A stretch of 47,796 nt of DNA, taken from assembly GCA_016787445.1 (NCBI GenBank), contig JAEUTQ010000074.1, positions 1-47,796 on the forward strand, read 5' to 3'. Below the pieces are notes generated by a model. That model worked only from the letters and a program-made list of their open reading frames with translations, made no database searches and was not told the DNA's origin. The stretch's first letter is position 1; every line of letters starts with the position of its first letter. The translations under genes and the position numbers were made by a program. Below, piece after piece: positions 23,394 to 32,345 of this stretch. Source of the DNA: Bacteroidia bacterium. Its GTDB lineage: Bacteria; Bacteroidota; Bacteroidia; B-17B0; Aurantibacillaceae.

Positions 23394-25028
23394 ATGAGCA
23401 TATTCAGAAAGAAACCACTTAGTCACATTAGCAACATTGAGGCCACTCATGAAGCTATGCACAAAGTATTAAGCGTACGCGATCTTACGTTTTTTGGCAT
23501 TGCCGCCATTATTGGAGCAGGTAGTTTCAGCAGTATTGGTTCGGCCTGTTTTAGCGGAGGACCGGGTGTGGTATTCCTGTTTATTATTTGCGCGGTTGCA
23601 TGTGGATTCACGGCGATGTGTTATGCAGAGTTTGCGTCTCGTGTGCCTGCTTCGGGGAGTGCGTACACTTATGCTTATGTTTCTTTTGGAGAAATGTTTG
23701 CATGGATTATAGGTTGGGCTTTATTAATGGAATATTCTATTGGGAATATTTATGTTGCCTTTTCGTGGAGCGGATACTTTACCAATTTATTAGAAGGCTT
23801 TCATGTTCATATTCCTGCATGGTTAACTATTAATTATTCTGAAGCATCCAAGTCATTTGCAGAAAACGTGGAGGGAGAGGGTATGCAAGCTTGGTTAACT
23901 GCACCTCAAATCGGCGGACTGAGAATAATTTTTGATTTACCCGCCGTATTCATCAATATTATTGTTACCTGGTTAGTTTATGTAGGCACGAAAGAATCAC
24001 GTAACGTGAGTAATGCTATGGTGCTTGTAAAGCTTGCGATTATTGTGTTGGTGATTATAGTAGGTGTTTTTTATATTGACATTGATAATTGGTCACCATT
24101 TATGCCGAATGGATTTGGAGGAGTAATGGGTGGGGTGGCTGCAGTGTTTTTCGCCTACATTGGTTTTGATGCCGTTTCTACTTTAGCGGAAGAAAGTAAA
24201 AATCCTCAACGCGACTTGCCGCGTGGCATGATTTATTCACTGGTAATTTGTACAGTTGTGTTTGTAATACTTGCATTAGTGTTAACCGGAATGGTTTCTT
24301 ATTCCGAACTAAATGTTTCCGATCCATTAGCGGAAGTGTTTTCGAAGAAGGGTGTTAAGTGGATGTTATTTGTTGTTTCAATTGCTGCTGTAGTAGCAAT
24401 GACCAGTGTTATCTTGGTTTTTCAAATGGGACAACCACGTATTTGGATGAGTATGAGTCGCGATGGATTATTGCCACGTAAATTTGCGAGCATACATCCA
24501 AAATATAAAACACCAGGATTTTCAACCATCATGACGGGATTAGTTGTGGGTATTCCAATTTTCTTTACCGACCCGAAATTTGTTTTAGATTTTACAAGTA
24601 TCGGAACATTGTTTGCGTTTGTTCTTGTTTGTGGTGGTGTACTAACATTGCCGGTAAGGGAGAAGGAGCAAGGAAAATTTCATTTACCTTATGTTAATGC
24701 GAAGTTTATTTTTCCGGTAATTATACTGATCACATTCATACTTATTTTTTCTTTAAATCCGGATTACATTTCAAGTTTATTTTCAATCTCATCCGACAAT
24801 GCTGCAAAAAACATTCCGATGTTGGTTTTCCTTTTGTTATGTGTGGTAATGGCAGTCTTGTCATTCTTAAGAAATTTATCACTCATACCTGTGCTTGGTT
24901 TGATTTCCTGTTGTTATTTACTTACAGGAATGGAAGCATCCAACTGGATTTGGTTCAGCGTATGGTTATTAATTGGCCTAGTTGTCTATTTTGCATACGG
25001 CTACAGAAAAAGTAAACTTAATGTATAA
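23394..25028 (+). CDS. APC-superfamily amino acid permease
   Basis: 544-residue transporter with about 12 to 14 membrane helices. The N-terminal IAAIIGAGSFSSIGSA is the helix-1 unwound segment (GxG) that binds the substrate amino/carboxyl group in APC transporters. The helix-6 segment FFAYIGFDAVSTLAEESKNP is also classic, as is RIWMSMSRDGLLP further on. It resembles the cationic amino acid transporter-like permeases of Bacteroidota, but the substrate is not decidable. A hydrophilic insert follows helix 4 (about 145-170). The SDR gene follows after 3 bases, so both are likely co-transcribed. Confidence 0.93.
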   Translation: MSIFRKKPLSHISNIEATHEAMHKVLSVRDLTFFGIAAIIGAGSFSSIGSACFSGGPGVVFLFIICAVACGFTAMCYAEFASRVPASGSAYTYAYVSFGEMFAWIIGWALLMEYSIGNIYVAFSWSGYFTNLLEGFHVHIPAWLTINYSEASKSFAENVEGEGMQAWLTAPQIGGLRIIFDLPAVFINIIVTWLVYVGTKESRNVSNAMVLVKLAIIVLVIIVGVFYIDIDNWSPFMPNGFGGVMGGVAAVFFAYIGFDAVSTLAEESKNPQRDLPRGMIYSLVICTVVFVILALVLTGMVSYSELNVSDPLAEVFSKKGVKWMLFVVSIAAVVAMTSVILVFQMGQPRIWMSMSRDGLLPRKFASIHPKYKTPGFSTIMTGLVVGIPIFFTDPKFVLDFTSIGTLFAFVLVCGGVLTLPVREKEQGKFHLPYVNAKFIFPVIILITFILIFSLNPDYISSLFSISSDNAAKNIPMLVFLLLCVVMAVLSFLRNLSLIPVLGLISCCYLLTGMEASNWIWFSVWLLIGLVVYFAYGYRKSKLNV

Positions 25029-25031
25029 AAA

Positions 25032-25787
25032 ATGATTGCACTCGTTACAGGAGCAACTTCCGGCATAGGTAAATGTACTGCAGAGGAATTTGCGAAACAC
25101 AATTATAATTTAATTATCACCGGTCGTCGTAATGATCGTTTACAGGAATTTAAAAAAGAGCTGGAGGAAAAGTATAAAGTAAAAGTATATACTGCTTGTT
25201 TTGATATTCGCAAATTAAGTGAAGTAGAAAGCGCCATCTCTAATTTACCAGGTGAATTTAAGGCAATCGATGTGCTCGTTAACAATGCGGGATTAGCTGC
25301 AGGATTGGCTCCGATTCAGGATGGCAATGTAGATCATTGGGAAAGAATGATTGACACAAACATCAAAGGCTTGCTGTTTGTTACTAAATGTGTAAGCAAA
25401 TTGATGATAGAGCGGAAAAAGGGGCATATCATTAATGTTGGCTCCATTGCAGGTAAAGAAGCTTACGCTAACGGTAATGTGTACTGCGGCACTAAACATG
25501 CGGTTGATGCATTAAATAAGGGAATGCGTATAGATTTATTGCCACACAATATTAAAGTATCGGCCGTTAATCCCGGCATGGTTGAAACTGAATTCAGCAT
25601 TGTAAGATTTGATGGTGATGAATCACGTGCAAAGAAAGTATATGAAGGATTTGAGCCTTTAAGACCTGAGGATATTGCTGAAACAATTTTCTGGATATCT
25701 AATCGTCCGGCACACGTAAATATTAACGATGTGATTATTATGCCGGCCGCACAAGCTAATTCTACGACAGTGAAACGTAACGCTTAA
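25032..25787 (+). CDS. Short-chain dehydrogenase/reductase (YdfG-like)
   Basis: 251-residue NAD(P)-dependent SDR. The cofactor motif TGATSGIG is at 6-13, NNAG at 84-87, and the catalytic Ser138, Tyr151 and Lys155 are in GSIAGKEAY and YCGTKHA. Arg32-Arg33 after the second strand suggests NADP preference. The overall pattern, including PGMVETEFS, matches the YdfG/serine-3-dehydrogenase subgroup, which reduces 3-hydroxy acids and related carbonyls. Substrate not certain. Three bases separate it from the permease gene and its stop overlaps the next ATG by one base. Confidence 0.92.
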   Translation: MIALVTGATSGIGKCTAEEFAKHNYNLIITGRRNDRLQEFKKELEEKYKVKVYTACFDIRKLSEVESAISNLPGEFKAIDVLVNNAGLAAGLAPIQDGNVDHWERMIDTNIKGLLFVTKCVSKLMIERKKGHIINVGSIAGKEAYANGNVYCGTKHAVDALNKGMRIDLLPHNIKVSAVNPGMVETEFSIVRFDGDESRAKKVYEGFEPLRPEDIAETIFWISNRPAHVNINDVIIMPAAQANSTTVKRNA

Positions 25788-26548
25788 TGCGAATATTAAA
25801 AAATATTCTCTTTTTATTTTTAACCGGATTAACGCTTCATGCTTTTTCTGCGGATCCTTTTTTTCCGGGACGACGCGGTGATTTAAGTAACAAGCGAGTG
25901 CGTAATTTCAGGACGCGCATTACCATTGCGCCACTCATTAATTTTTATAAAATAAATAAAAATCACGCCACAACGCCATCTCAAAAAATGTCGGGACTCA
26001 TTTCCGTTAAGGAAGAAGTGAGGCTCAATCAATCACATAATATGTTCTTGTCGTTGGGAGCGGAGTACATGATACACGGCATGAATTTTAATTCCTATTA
26101 TTTTCGGCCGGACACCATTCGTTTATACAATGGCGAAATGAATTATGCTTACAGCTTGTATATACACGAATTGGATTTTCCATTACAGTTGAGAATTTCA
26201 TTCAACCGTGAAAATAATGCGCAATACTCGCCTTATATGGCAATGGCCTATCATTTACGTGTTTTGTTACAGGGAGATTTAAAAGTAAAACAAGATGGAA
26301 ATGTGATTGAGAAGAAGCCGGAGAAAATTACTTTTAGAAATCCTTTATTAAATGAAAAGTGTAATCCCTTCGTTAGTCTTACACTTGGCATACAAAAGAA
26401 TAATCCCGATAAAAATAAAATGGGATTTTTTGCCGAGCTAAGTTTTCGTTATGGATTTTCTCCCTATTTACTAAAAGATGATTTCACAGCCTCGTCACTT
26501 TACATAACGGGCCATCATCTCAATTTAGGTTTGGGAATAAGATTGTAA
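25787..26548 (+). CDS. Outer-membrane beta-barrel protein (PorT-like)
   Basis: 253 residues. Signal peptide (MRILKNILFLFLTGLTLHAFS-A). The mature chain alternates hydrophobic and polar residues in about eight to ten strands, with Y/F-rich stretches (FNSYYF, YAYSLYIHELDFPLQLR, AYHLRVLL) and a final GLGIRL. ELDFPLQLRISF resembles the I/L-P-L conserved strand in PorT-like outer-membrane barrels of Bacteroidota. I infer an outer-membrane location; the function is unknown. It overlaps the SDR gene by one base (TAATG). The stop abuts that of the convergent reductase gene. Confidence 0.8.
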   Translation: MRILKNILFLFLTGLTLHAFSADPFFPGRRGDLSNKRVRNFRTRITIAPLINFYKINKNHATTPSQKMSGLISVKEEVRLNQSHNMFLSLGAEYMIHGMNFNSYYFRPDTIRLYNGEMNYAYSLYIHELDFPLQLRISFNRENNAQYSPYMAMAYHLRVLLQGDLKVKQDGNVIEKKPEKITFRNPLLNEKCNPFVSLTLGIQKNNPDKNKMGFFAELSFRYGFSPYLLKDDFTASSLYITGHHLNLGLGIRL

Positions 26549-27616
26549 TTAAATTGCGTCGAAATCAACGATTACTTTTTCAGTAAGCGGATGTGCCTGA
26601 CAAGTTAGAATAAATCCTTCAGCCACTTCAGCATCTGTTAAGGCAAAATTAGCGTCCATTTTTACTTTACCTTCCATCACCTTTGCGCGACAGGTACAGC
26701 ACACAGCTCCTTTACAACTGAATGGCGCATCAACGCCGGCATCGATAGAAGCATCAAGAATGGTAGAACCTTCAGTTTCTAAATCAAATTCGGTTTCAAT
26801 ACCATATTGTATAACTGTGATTTTACTTTTTACATTTTCTCCGCCACCTTCTGCTTTATTTACCGCGTCAATCACACTGCTGAAATATTCAATGTGAATT
26901 TTTTCTTTCGCTATTTTTAAATTCTCTAAAGCAGATTTAATGTTTTCCATTAAAGGGCCCGGGCCGCAAATAAAATATTCATCGGCATTTACACCTCCAT
27001 AATTTTCCAACAACGCTTTTGTACGCTCTGGAGTCATTAATCCTTTTTGGATTTCAGGTAAAGCTAATGAGGTGCTATCGTAAACATTTACTAGTTTAAA
27101 ATTAGCAGAATGCTCAGCTGCAATTTTATCCAACTCGTTTTTAAATATTACGGAGTTTTCATCACGGTTGGCGTAAATTAAAGTAACCTGACTTTGTTTC
27201 TCGATGTGAAGTACGCTTTTCAGAATACTCATCATCGGAGTTATTCCGCTTCCTCCTGCAAATAATATGTAATTTTTTTTGTTGCTACCTGATAAGATAG
27301 AATTGAAATTTCCCATTGGCGTCATCACTTCAATCATATCACCCACTTTTAAATTACGGTTGATATAAGTTGAACCTTTTCCGCCTGCAACTTCTTTTAC
27401 GGCCACACGTAATTCTTTTTCGGTATACGGACTAGTACAAATACTATAGGAACGACGAATTTCTTCACCATTCACTTTCAATTTTAAAGTAATGTATTGT
27501 CCTTGTTTGTACTGATAAGCAATTTGAAGAGTAGGAGGTACGTCAAAAGCAACAGAAACTGCATCGGCCGTTTCGCGGCGGATGTCTTTAACCTTAAGAG
27601 AATTGAACTTAGCCAT
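26549..27616 (-). CDS. PaaE-like ferredoxin-NAD(P)H oxidoreductase with 2Fe-2S domain
   Basis: 355 residues from the ATG at 27616; a TTG-initiated extension of 16 codons is not supported by homology. The N-terminal FAD domain has RSYS (55-58). The NAD(P) domain has GGSGITP (121-127) and CGPGPLM. The C-terminal plant-type ferredoxin domain binds 2Fe-2S through Cys301, Cys306, Cys309 and Cys339 (CX4CX2C...C). This is the layout of PaaE, the reductase of phenylacetyl-CoA epoxidase, but no paaABCD genes are here, so the partner oxygenase is elsewhere or different. A TATTTTTG box on the minus strand at 27634-27641 allows an independent transcript. Confidence 0.9.
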   Translation of the reverse strand: MAKFNSLKVKDIRRETADAVSVAFDVPPTLQIAYQYKQGQYITLKLKVNGEEIRRSYSICTSPYTEKELRVAVKEVAGGKGSTYINRNLKVGDMIEVMTPMGNFNSILSGSNKKNYILFAGGSGITPMMSILKSVLHIEKQSQVTLIYANRDENSVIFKNELDKIAAEHSANFKLVNVYDSTSLALPEIQKGLMTPERTKALLENYGGVNADEYFICGPGPLMENIKSALENLKIAKEKIHIEYFSSVIDAVNKAEGGGENVKSKITVIQYGIETEFDLETEGSTILDASIDAGVDAPFSCKGAVCCTCRAKVMEGKVKMDANFALTDAEVAEGFILTCQAHPLTEKVIVDFDAI

Positions 27617-27688
27617 TAAAAAATAATAAGGTTCAAAAATACTGTTTTTTAAGCTTTCGGACAATAAAAAAAGCTGATGTAAATCAGT

Positions 27689-28489
27689 CTATTTTGGCTG
27701 GTTATCAAGCACTTTAACCGAATCGGTATACTGAAGATAAAGGCGGTCTTTCTCAATACGTACATTTTTAACCAGTGAATCATTATATGAAATGCATTTT
27801 TCATTGAAAGTTTTCGCGTCATACGAGCAGAAATTCTTTTTGTTAAAGAAATAAAGAATGCCGTTACTAACCTGAAATGCGGCAAGATTTTTAATGCTGA
27901 TAATCTTATTAAAGGTGCCATACATATCGAAAACATAAACGCCATTGTTTGGACAATTCAGATATAAATAGCTATTATGCTCAATCATGAAATTCGGTTT
28001 AATATCCGTTTCAAGAATCTGTTTAAGATTTCCGGTTTTGGCGATTACTTCCGAGTTTTCATTGAATCTTAGTAGTTCGTTGTTTTGTTTGTTGTAAATC
28101 CAGAAACTGTTATTAAAGGAAGAACACGCTAAATCTGTTTGTTCGTAACCTAGATTTTCAAGTGAGATGGCATCACCATTTTGTGAAAGCTGACTGTCTA
28201 AGAAAATCAGTTGTTGGAAATCTTTATAGTATAAAAGTATTTTAAGTGAGTTAGTGGCATCAACGGAGGTGATATTGCCATAGCGTTTGTTGCTAAACTT
28301 TAAAAACAATTTACCGGCATTATTAAATTTGGAAATTTCTTCTCCGTTAATCAAGTAGGTGTTGTTAAAATTATCCGTTGTAAAATAATTAAACGATTGC
28401 TTAATGGTAAATAGTTCTTTATCCGACTGAAGCGTGAATCCAAGTCCGATAACCGAAAAAAATACGACTATGTAATTTTTTATTTTCAA
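27689..28489 (-). CDS. Secreted beta-propeller-like protein (unknown)
   Basis: 266 residues with an N-terminal hydrophobic segment (KNYIVVFFSVIGLGF) that is a signal peptide or anchor. The rest is a chain of short repeats in the style of SLxxLxY-x-DxxxLIFLDSQ, such as YNKQNNELLRFNENSEV and YLYLNCPNNGVYVFDMYG, reminiscent of NHL/YVTN-type propeller blades. Such repeats are common in Bacteroidota periplasmic proteins of unknown role. The ATG overlaps the GH3-like gene stop by 4 bases, so it is the last gene of the ispD operon. Function unknown. Confidence 0.75.
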   Translation of the reverse strand: MKIKNYIVVFFSVIGLGFTLQSDKELFTIKQSFNYFTTDNFNNTYLINGEEISKFNNAGKLFLKFSNKRYGNITSVDATNSLKILLYYKDFQQLIFLDSQLSQNGDAISLENLGYEQTDLACSSFNNSFWIYNKQNNELLRFNENSEVIAKTGNLKQILETDIKPNFMIEHNSYLYLNCPNNGVYVFDMYGTFNKIISIKNLAAFQVSNGILYFFNKKNFCSYDAKTFNEKCISYNDSLVKNVRIEKDRLYLQYTDSVKVLDNQPK

Positions 28490-29994
28490 GAAGCAGAATT
28501 TAAAATACTTTCTAATATAGTTCGGTTATTGCTCAATCGCGGAACTTTAAATTGTCCGCCCAGTTTGTTATTTAATTTTAACCAATTGTAAAATGTTCCC
28601 TTTGGCATTTGTTTTACAACCGGAAATTTAAGAACGTAATCATTATACCGTTTCGCCTCGTAATCAGAATTCAGTTGTTTTAAACTGTTGTCAAGCACAT
28701 GTACAAAGTAATCAAAATTATTAGGTTCTTTTTCGAATTCTACTAACCATTCATGAGCTCCATTGCTTTCATTCATAAATACGGGCGCCACTGTGTATTC
28801 ACTAATTTGCGCGTGTGTTTTTTCGCATGCCATCGCTAATGCCTGATCGGTATTATGTATCATTAACTCTTCTCCAAACGTATTTATGTAATGTTTAGTA
28901 CGTCCGGAGATAATAAATCTGTAAGGGTCGGTATTTGTAAAGCGGATGGTATCACCTAATTGGTATCGCCACAGTCCGGCATTGGTGCTAATTACCACCG
29001 CATAATTAATGCCTGAACTTACCTCGGATAAAGAGTAGGTGCGGGGATTGTTTTCATTTAAATCATCTACAGGAATAAATTCATAGAAAATACCATAATC
29101 AAGCATCAAAAGCATTTCATCGCTTTTTAATTGATCCTGAATTCCGAAAAATCCTTCTGAAGCAGAATAAAGCTGAATGTAATTTGTTTTATCGTTATCA
29201 AATAATTGTTTGAACTGATCTTTATAAGGCGTAAAGCTTACACCGCCGTGAAAATAAACTTCCAGATTAGGCCACACTTCCCTGATGGTTCTCGCGTTTC
29301 TAAGTTCCATCACTTTTTTAAGAAGCACCAACATCCAACTCGGTACACCGGCTAAACTTGTTACATTCTCATGCGCCATACTCTCGGCAATTTTAGTAAG
29401 CTTACTTTCCCACTCATCCATTAAAGCAATATTAACGTCGGGGGCTCTAAAAAATTCGGCCCACATTGGAAGATTTTGAATAATAATGGCGCTTACATCC
29501 CCATGAAATGAATTGTGTCCGTCAAAATCGTCTGTTTTAAAACTGCCGCCAAGCGCTAAATTCTTTCCGGTGAATAATTGAGTTTCGGGATTGTTGATGC
29601 AATGCAAGGTTACCATATCGCGACCTCCATTGTAATGACAGCCATCGAGAGATTCTACACTTACAGGTATAAATTTACTTTTATCGGTGGTGCCGCTGCT
29701 TTTTGCAAACCATTTAATTTCGCTGGGCCATAATAGGTTTTGTTCGCCCCGTCGGGTTCGTTCTATAAAAGGCTTCAGGCTTTCATAATCCTGCAGAGGA
29801 ATTTCTCTTTTAAATTGCTCGTAGTTTTTGATGCCTGAAAAATTGTAACGTTTTCCAAATTCAGTTCCTTGTGCTTCCTTTACTAATTGATGCATCCATT
29901 CGTTTTGTACATCATGCGGATATTTAATGAAGAGCTCAATTTGATGCATGCGCTTCTTCATGAGCCAAGATGCTATGGAATTGAGTATTGACAT
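28486..29994 (-). CDS. GH3-family acyl-adenylate-forming protein
   Basis: 502-residue homologue of the plant GH3 (auxin-responsive) acyl-acid amido synthetases, part of the ANL adenylating superfamily. The phosphate-binding loop SSGTTDKSK (99-107) is intact. YSASEGFFGIQDQ (motif 2), MLDYGIFYEFIPVD and the later LWRYQLGDTIRF and ISGRTKHYINTFGEE complete the nucleotide-binding set. Bacterial members are widespread in Bacteroidota, but their substrates are unknown; coupling an acid to an amino acid is the family expectation. It begins immediately after the PolX-like stop (TAA-ATG), so it is translationally linked to ispD and polX. Confidence 0.9.
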   Translation of the reverse strand: MSILNSIASWLMKKRMHQIELFIKYPHDVQNEWMHQLVKEAQGTEFGKRYNFSGIKNYEQFKREIPLQDYESLKPFIERTRRGEQNLLWPSEIKWFAKSSGTTDKSKFIPVSVESLDGCHYNGGRDMVTLHCINNPETQLFTGKNLALGGSFKTDDFDGHNSFHGDVSAIIIQNLPMWAEFFRAPDVNIALMDEWESKLTKIAESMAHENVTSLAGVPSWMLVLLKKVMELRNARTIREVWPNLEVYFHGGVSFTPYKDQFKQLFDNDKTNYIQLYSASEGFFGIQDQLKSDEMLLMLDYGIFYEFIPVDDLNENNPRTYSLSEVSSGINYAVVISTNAGLWRYQLGDTIRFTNTDPYRFIISGRTKHYINTFGEELMIHNTDQALAMACEKTHAQISEYTVAPVFMNESNGAHEWLVEFEKEPNNFDYFVHVLDNSLKQLNSDYEAKRYNDYVLKFPVVKQMPKGTFYNWLKLNNKLGGQFKVPRLSNNRTILESILNSAS

Positions 29995-31605
29995 TTACAC
30001 CTTGCTTTTTCGGATATTAAAATAGGTTTCTATCTCCTGAAGGCTGAGAGCATTAAAACAATTTTCCTTGGTGAGCATACCTTTTCGCGCAACGTTTACG
30101 CCATACTTCATGTCAGCATAACCTTCTTTTTGGTGCGCATCAGGATTGATGGAAATTTTTACACCTTTCTCGAGGCAATAGGGAATCCATCGCCAATCAA
30201 TATCCAAACGGTAAGGATGCGCGTTTAACTCTATGATAACACCATTGGCAGCGCAGGCATCAATTATTTTTTTATGATCGATGGGATAACCGTTTCTGGC
30301 TAATAATAATCTCCCTGTTGGATGTCCTAGTATGGTGGTGAAAGGATTTTCAATGGCTTTAATCAATCGGTGATTGGCTTTCTCTTCATTCATTTTCAAG
30401 TTAGAGTGTACCGAAGCAACTATAAAATCAAATGATGATAAGACATCTTTTTCATAATCTAAATTCCCGTCATTTAAAATATCACTTTCAATACCTTTAA
30501 AAATTTTAAAGGGCGCCAATGCTTTATTTAGTTTTTCAATTTCCTTATGTTGTTTTTCTATTACATCCGGTTTTAATCCGTTCGCATAAAAGGCCGATTG
30601 CGAGTGATCGCAAATCCCGAGATATTCATAGCCTAACTCTTTGCAGTAAACAGCCATTTCTTCCAGCGAATGCATACCATCACTGTAAGTACTATGATTA
30701 TGTAAAATGCCTTTTAAATCTTTATCTGTTATTAAAGTAGGAATTGCATTTTTTTTAGCGGCATCAATAATCTGCGGTATATTTTCTCTCAATTCCGGTT
30801 CGAGATAACTTAGTCCGAGCGATTGATAGATTTCCTTTTCATCTCTAAGATTTGAATTGGTGTAAGAAATAATCTCTAGATGCTCTTTGCTTGCCGTTGT
30901 TTCAAACAGTGTTTTCTCAAAATCGTTTTCGCTTGTTGCAATAAACTCTACAGGTACAGGACTTAACTTCGTAGCATCGTCCTGATAATTTAAGTTAGCA
31001 GAGGTATGAATAAAAACTAATTTATCTATTACCTCGCATTTTCTTCTGTAATCGCCCGAAACAGCAATGCGACAACCGTTATTGTTTTTATTCAGTAGTT
31101 CTAAAATTTGTTCCACATAGGGCTCTATGGCTGCGTAATGAAATTTATTCGCGTTCTTAAGAGTGAACTCAATACTTTGTTTAATCGACTCCTGTGTTTT
31201 TGTTCCAAACCCTTTTAAATCAACCAAACGATTTTCATTACATGCATAAAGTAATTCGCCAATACTTTCAATTCCTAATTCCTGCCAAAGTTGTCTTACC
31301 TTTTTTGGTCCGAGCCCTTTTATTCCCATTACTTCAATAACGCCATCCGGAGTTTTCTCGCGAAGCTCCTCAAGTTCTTGCGTGGTGCCGTTATTAAGTA
31401 TTTCGTGTATTTTGGCAGCAATACCTTTTCCAATGCCTTCAATTTGCTCAAGCTCTTCTAAACTCTTGCCTTCTAAATTAATTCTCGTCTTCGATAATTT
31501 GTAGGCAGCATTACTCACCGCTTTTACTTTAAATGGATTTGTTTCATGCAACTCCATTAGTTTAGCAGTTAGTTCTAGAATATCTGCAATATCACTGGTG
31601 TTCAT
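29995..31605 (-). CDS. PolX-like protein with degenerate polymerase core and intact PHP domain
   Basis: 536 residues. The N-terminus has two helix-hairpin-helix DNA-binding motifs (IEGIGKGIAAKI, about 55-66, and MGIKGLGPKKVRQL, about 93-106). The family X nucleotidyltransferase core follows, but the signature that normally reads GSYRRGKETIGDIDLL is here GDYRRKCEVIDKLVFI: both catalytic Asp positions are replaced (by Lys and Val), so polymerase activity is unlikely. The C-terminal PHP phosphoesterase is complete: His302, His304, Asp309, His334, Glu373, His400, His428, Asp489 and His491. In bacterial PolX the PHP part is a 3'-5' exonuclease or AP endonuclease. It overlaps ispD by 4 bases. Confidence 0.88.
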   Translation of the reverse strand: MNTSDIADILELTAKLMELHETNPFKVKAVSNAAYKLSKTRINLEGKSLEELEQIEGIGKGIAAKIHEILNNGTTQELEELREKTPDGVIEVMGIKGLGPKKVRQLWQELGIESIGELLYACNENRLVDLKGFGTKTQESIKQSIEFTLKNANKFHYAAIEPYVEQILELLNKNNNGCRIAVSGDYRRKCEVIDKLVFIHTSANLNYQDDATKLSPVPVEFIATSENDFEKTLFETTASKEHLEIISYTNSNLRDEKEIYQSLGLSYLEPELRENIPQIIDAAKKNAIPTLITDKDLKGILHNHSTYSDGMHSLEEMAVYCKELGYEYLGICDHSQSAFYANGLKPDVIEKQHKEIEKLNKALAPFKIFKGIESDILNDGNLDYEKDVLSSFDFIVASVHSNLKMNEEKANHRLIKAIENPFTTILGHPTGRLLLARNGYPIDHKKIIDACAANGVIIELNAHPYRLDIDWRWIPYCLEKGVKISINPDAHQKEGYADMKYGVNVARKGMLTKENCFNALSLQEIETYFNIRKSKV

Positions 31606-32270
31606 TTTAAAAGATGTTGTGCAAGTATGAGGTCGATAGGATAAGTAATTTTTATATTTTCTACGTTGCCTTCCGTTAAAGTTATAGTATTGCCTGCCTT
31701 TTCAAAAACGGAAGCATCATCAGTAAAACTTTCACTATAGTTTTGCTCAAAGGCTTTTTTGATGAGCTCTACTTTAAAGCATTGAGGTGTTTGAATGATT
31801 TTATAATCACTACGTAATACTGATTTATTCTGTTTACCGTTTACTTCTCTCAAGCTGTCGTTAACCGGAACACAGGGTGTAGCGTTACCATGGGCTTGTG
31901 CCGCTTTGAAACAACGTGATATAGTGTCATTACTTACCATGGGTCTGGCAGCATCATGAATCGCTACAATGCCGGTATTGGGTACAAGTGCCAATGCATT
32001 TTTTACTGAATGAAAACGTGTTTCGCCACCAACAGTAATTTCTACTTTTTGATTTGGAAGAAATTTATGTAGAACTAATTTAAGATGTGCTTCGTAATCT
32101 TTATGAACCGCTATATATATATGAATAGACGCGTTGTACTGTAAGAATTTCCGGAGTGTATGCACGATAATGGGTGTGCCGTTAATTTCAATAAACTGTT
32201 TAGGCAATTCATTTTTAATTCTACTCCCGGTTCCTCCAGCTACAATTATTAAATGTTTTGGTGTATTCAT
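31602..32270 (-). CDS. ispD: 2-C-methyl-D-erythritol 4-phosphate cytidylyltransferase
   Basis: 222-residue enzyme of the MEP isoprenoid pathway that joins MEP to CTP. The N-terminal VAGGTGSRIKNELPKQF holds the CTP-binding loop with Arg17 and Lys24, and AIHDAARPMVS is the second conserved motif with the metal-binding Asp. Further conserved parts are VPVNDSLR and TPQCF. Length is normal. It heads an operon with polX-like, GH3-like and propeller genes, linked by 4-base overlaps or abutting codons. Its -7 box, TAAATTTA, is 7 bases before the ATG. Other MEP genes are not nearby. Confidence 0.95.
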   Translation of the reverse strand: MNTPKHLIIVAGGTGSRIKNELPKQFIEINGTPIIVHTLRKFLQYNASIHIYIAVHKDYEAHLKLVLHKFLPNQKVEITVGGETRFHSVKNALALVPNTGIVAIHDAARPMVSNDTISRCFKAAQAHGNATPCVPVNDSLREVNGKQNKSVLRSDYKIIQTPQCFKVELIKKAFEQNYSESFTDDASVFEKAGNTITLTEGNVENIKITYPIDLILAQHLLK

Positions 32271-32277
32271 TTCCCTA

Positions 32278-32285
32278 TAAATTTA
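32278..32285 (-). promoter_or_regulatory. -7 box 7 bases before ispD
   Basis: TAAATTTA (its own reverse complement) lies just upstream of the ispD ATG on the minus strand; near-leaderless transcription of the ispD operon is suggested. Confidence 0.35.
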
Positions 32286-32292
32286 ACGATAT

Positions 32293-32327
32293 AAAAACAA
32301 AAAACCCCAACCAAATGGTCGGGGTTT
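32293..32327 (-). terminator. Terminator of the peptide-binding lipoprotein gene
   Basis: On the minus strand, AAACCCC pairs with GGGGTTT and the inner ACCA pairs with TGGT, followed by TTTTTTGTTTTT. It lies between the 32346-34112 stop and the ispD start. Confidence 0.85.
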
Positions 32328-32345
32328 CTTTAAAATAACATAAAA

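Noticed and set aside
27617..27664. TTG-initiated extension of the PaaE-like gene
   Set aside because: The 16 extra codons have no homology; the ATG at 27616 gives the family N-terminus, and the -7 box lies within the extension.
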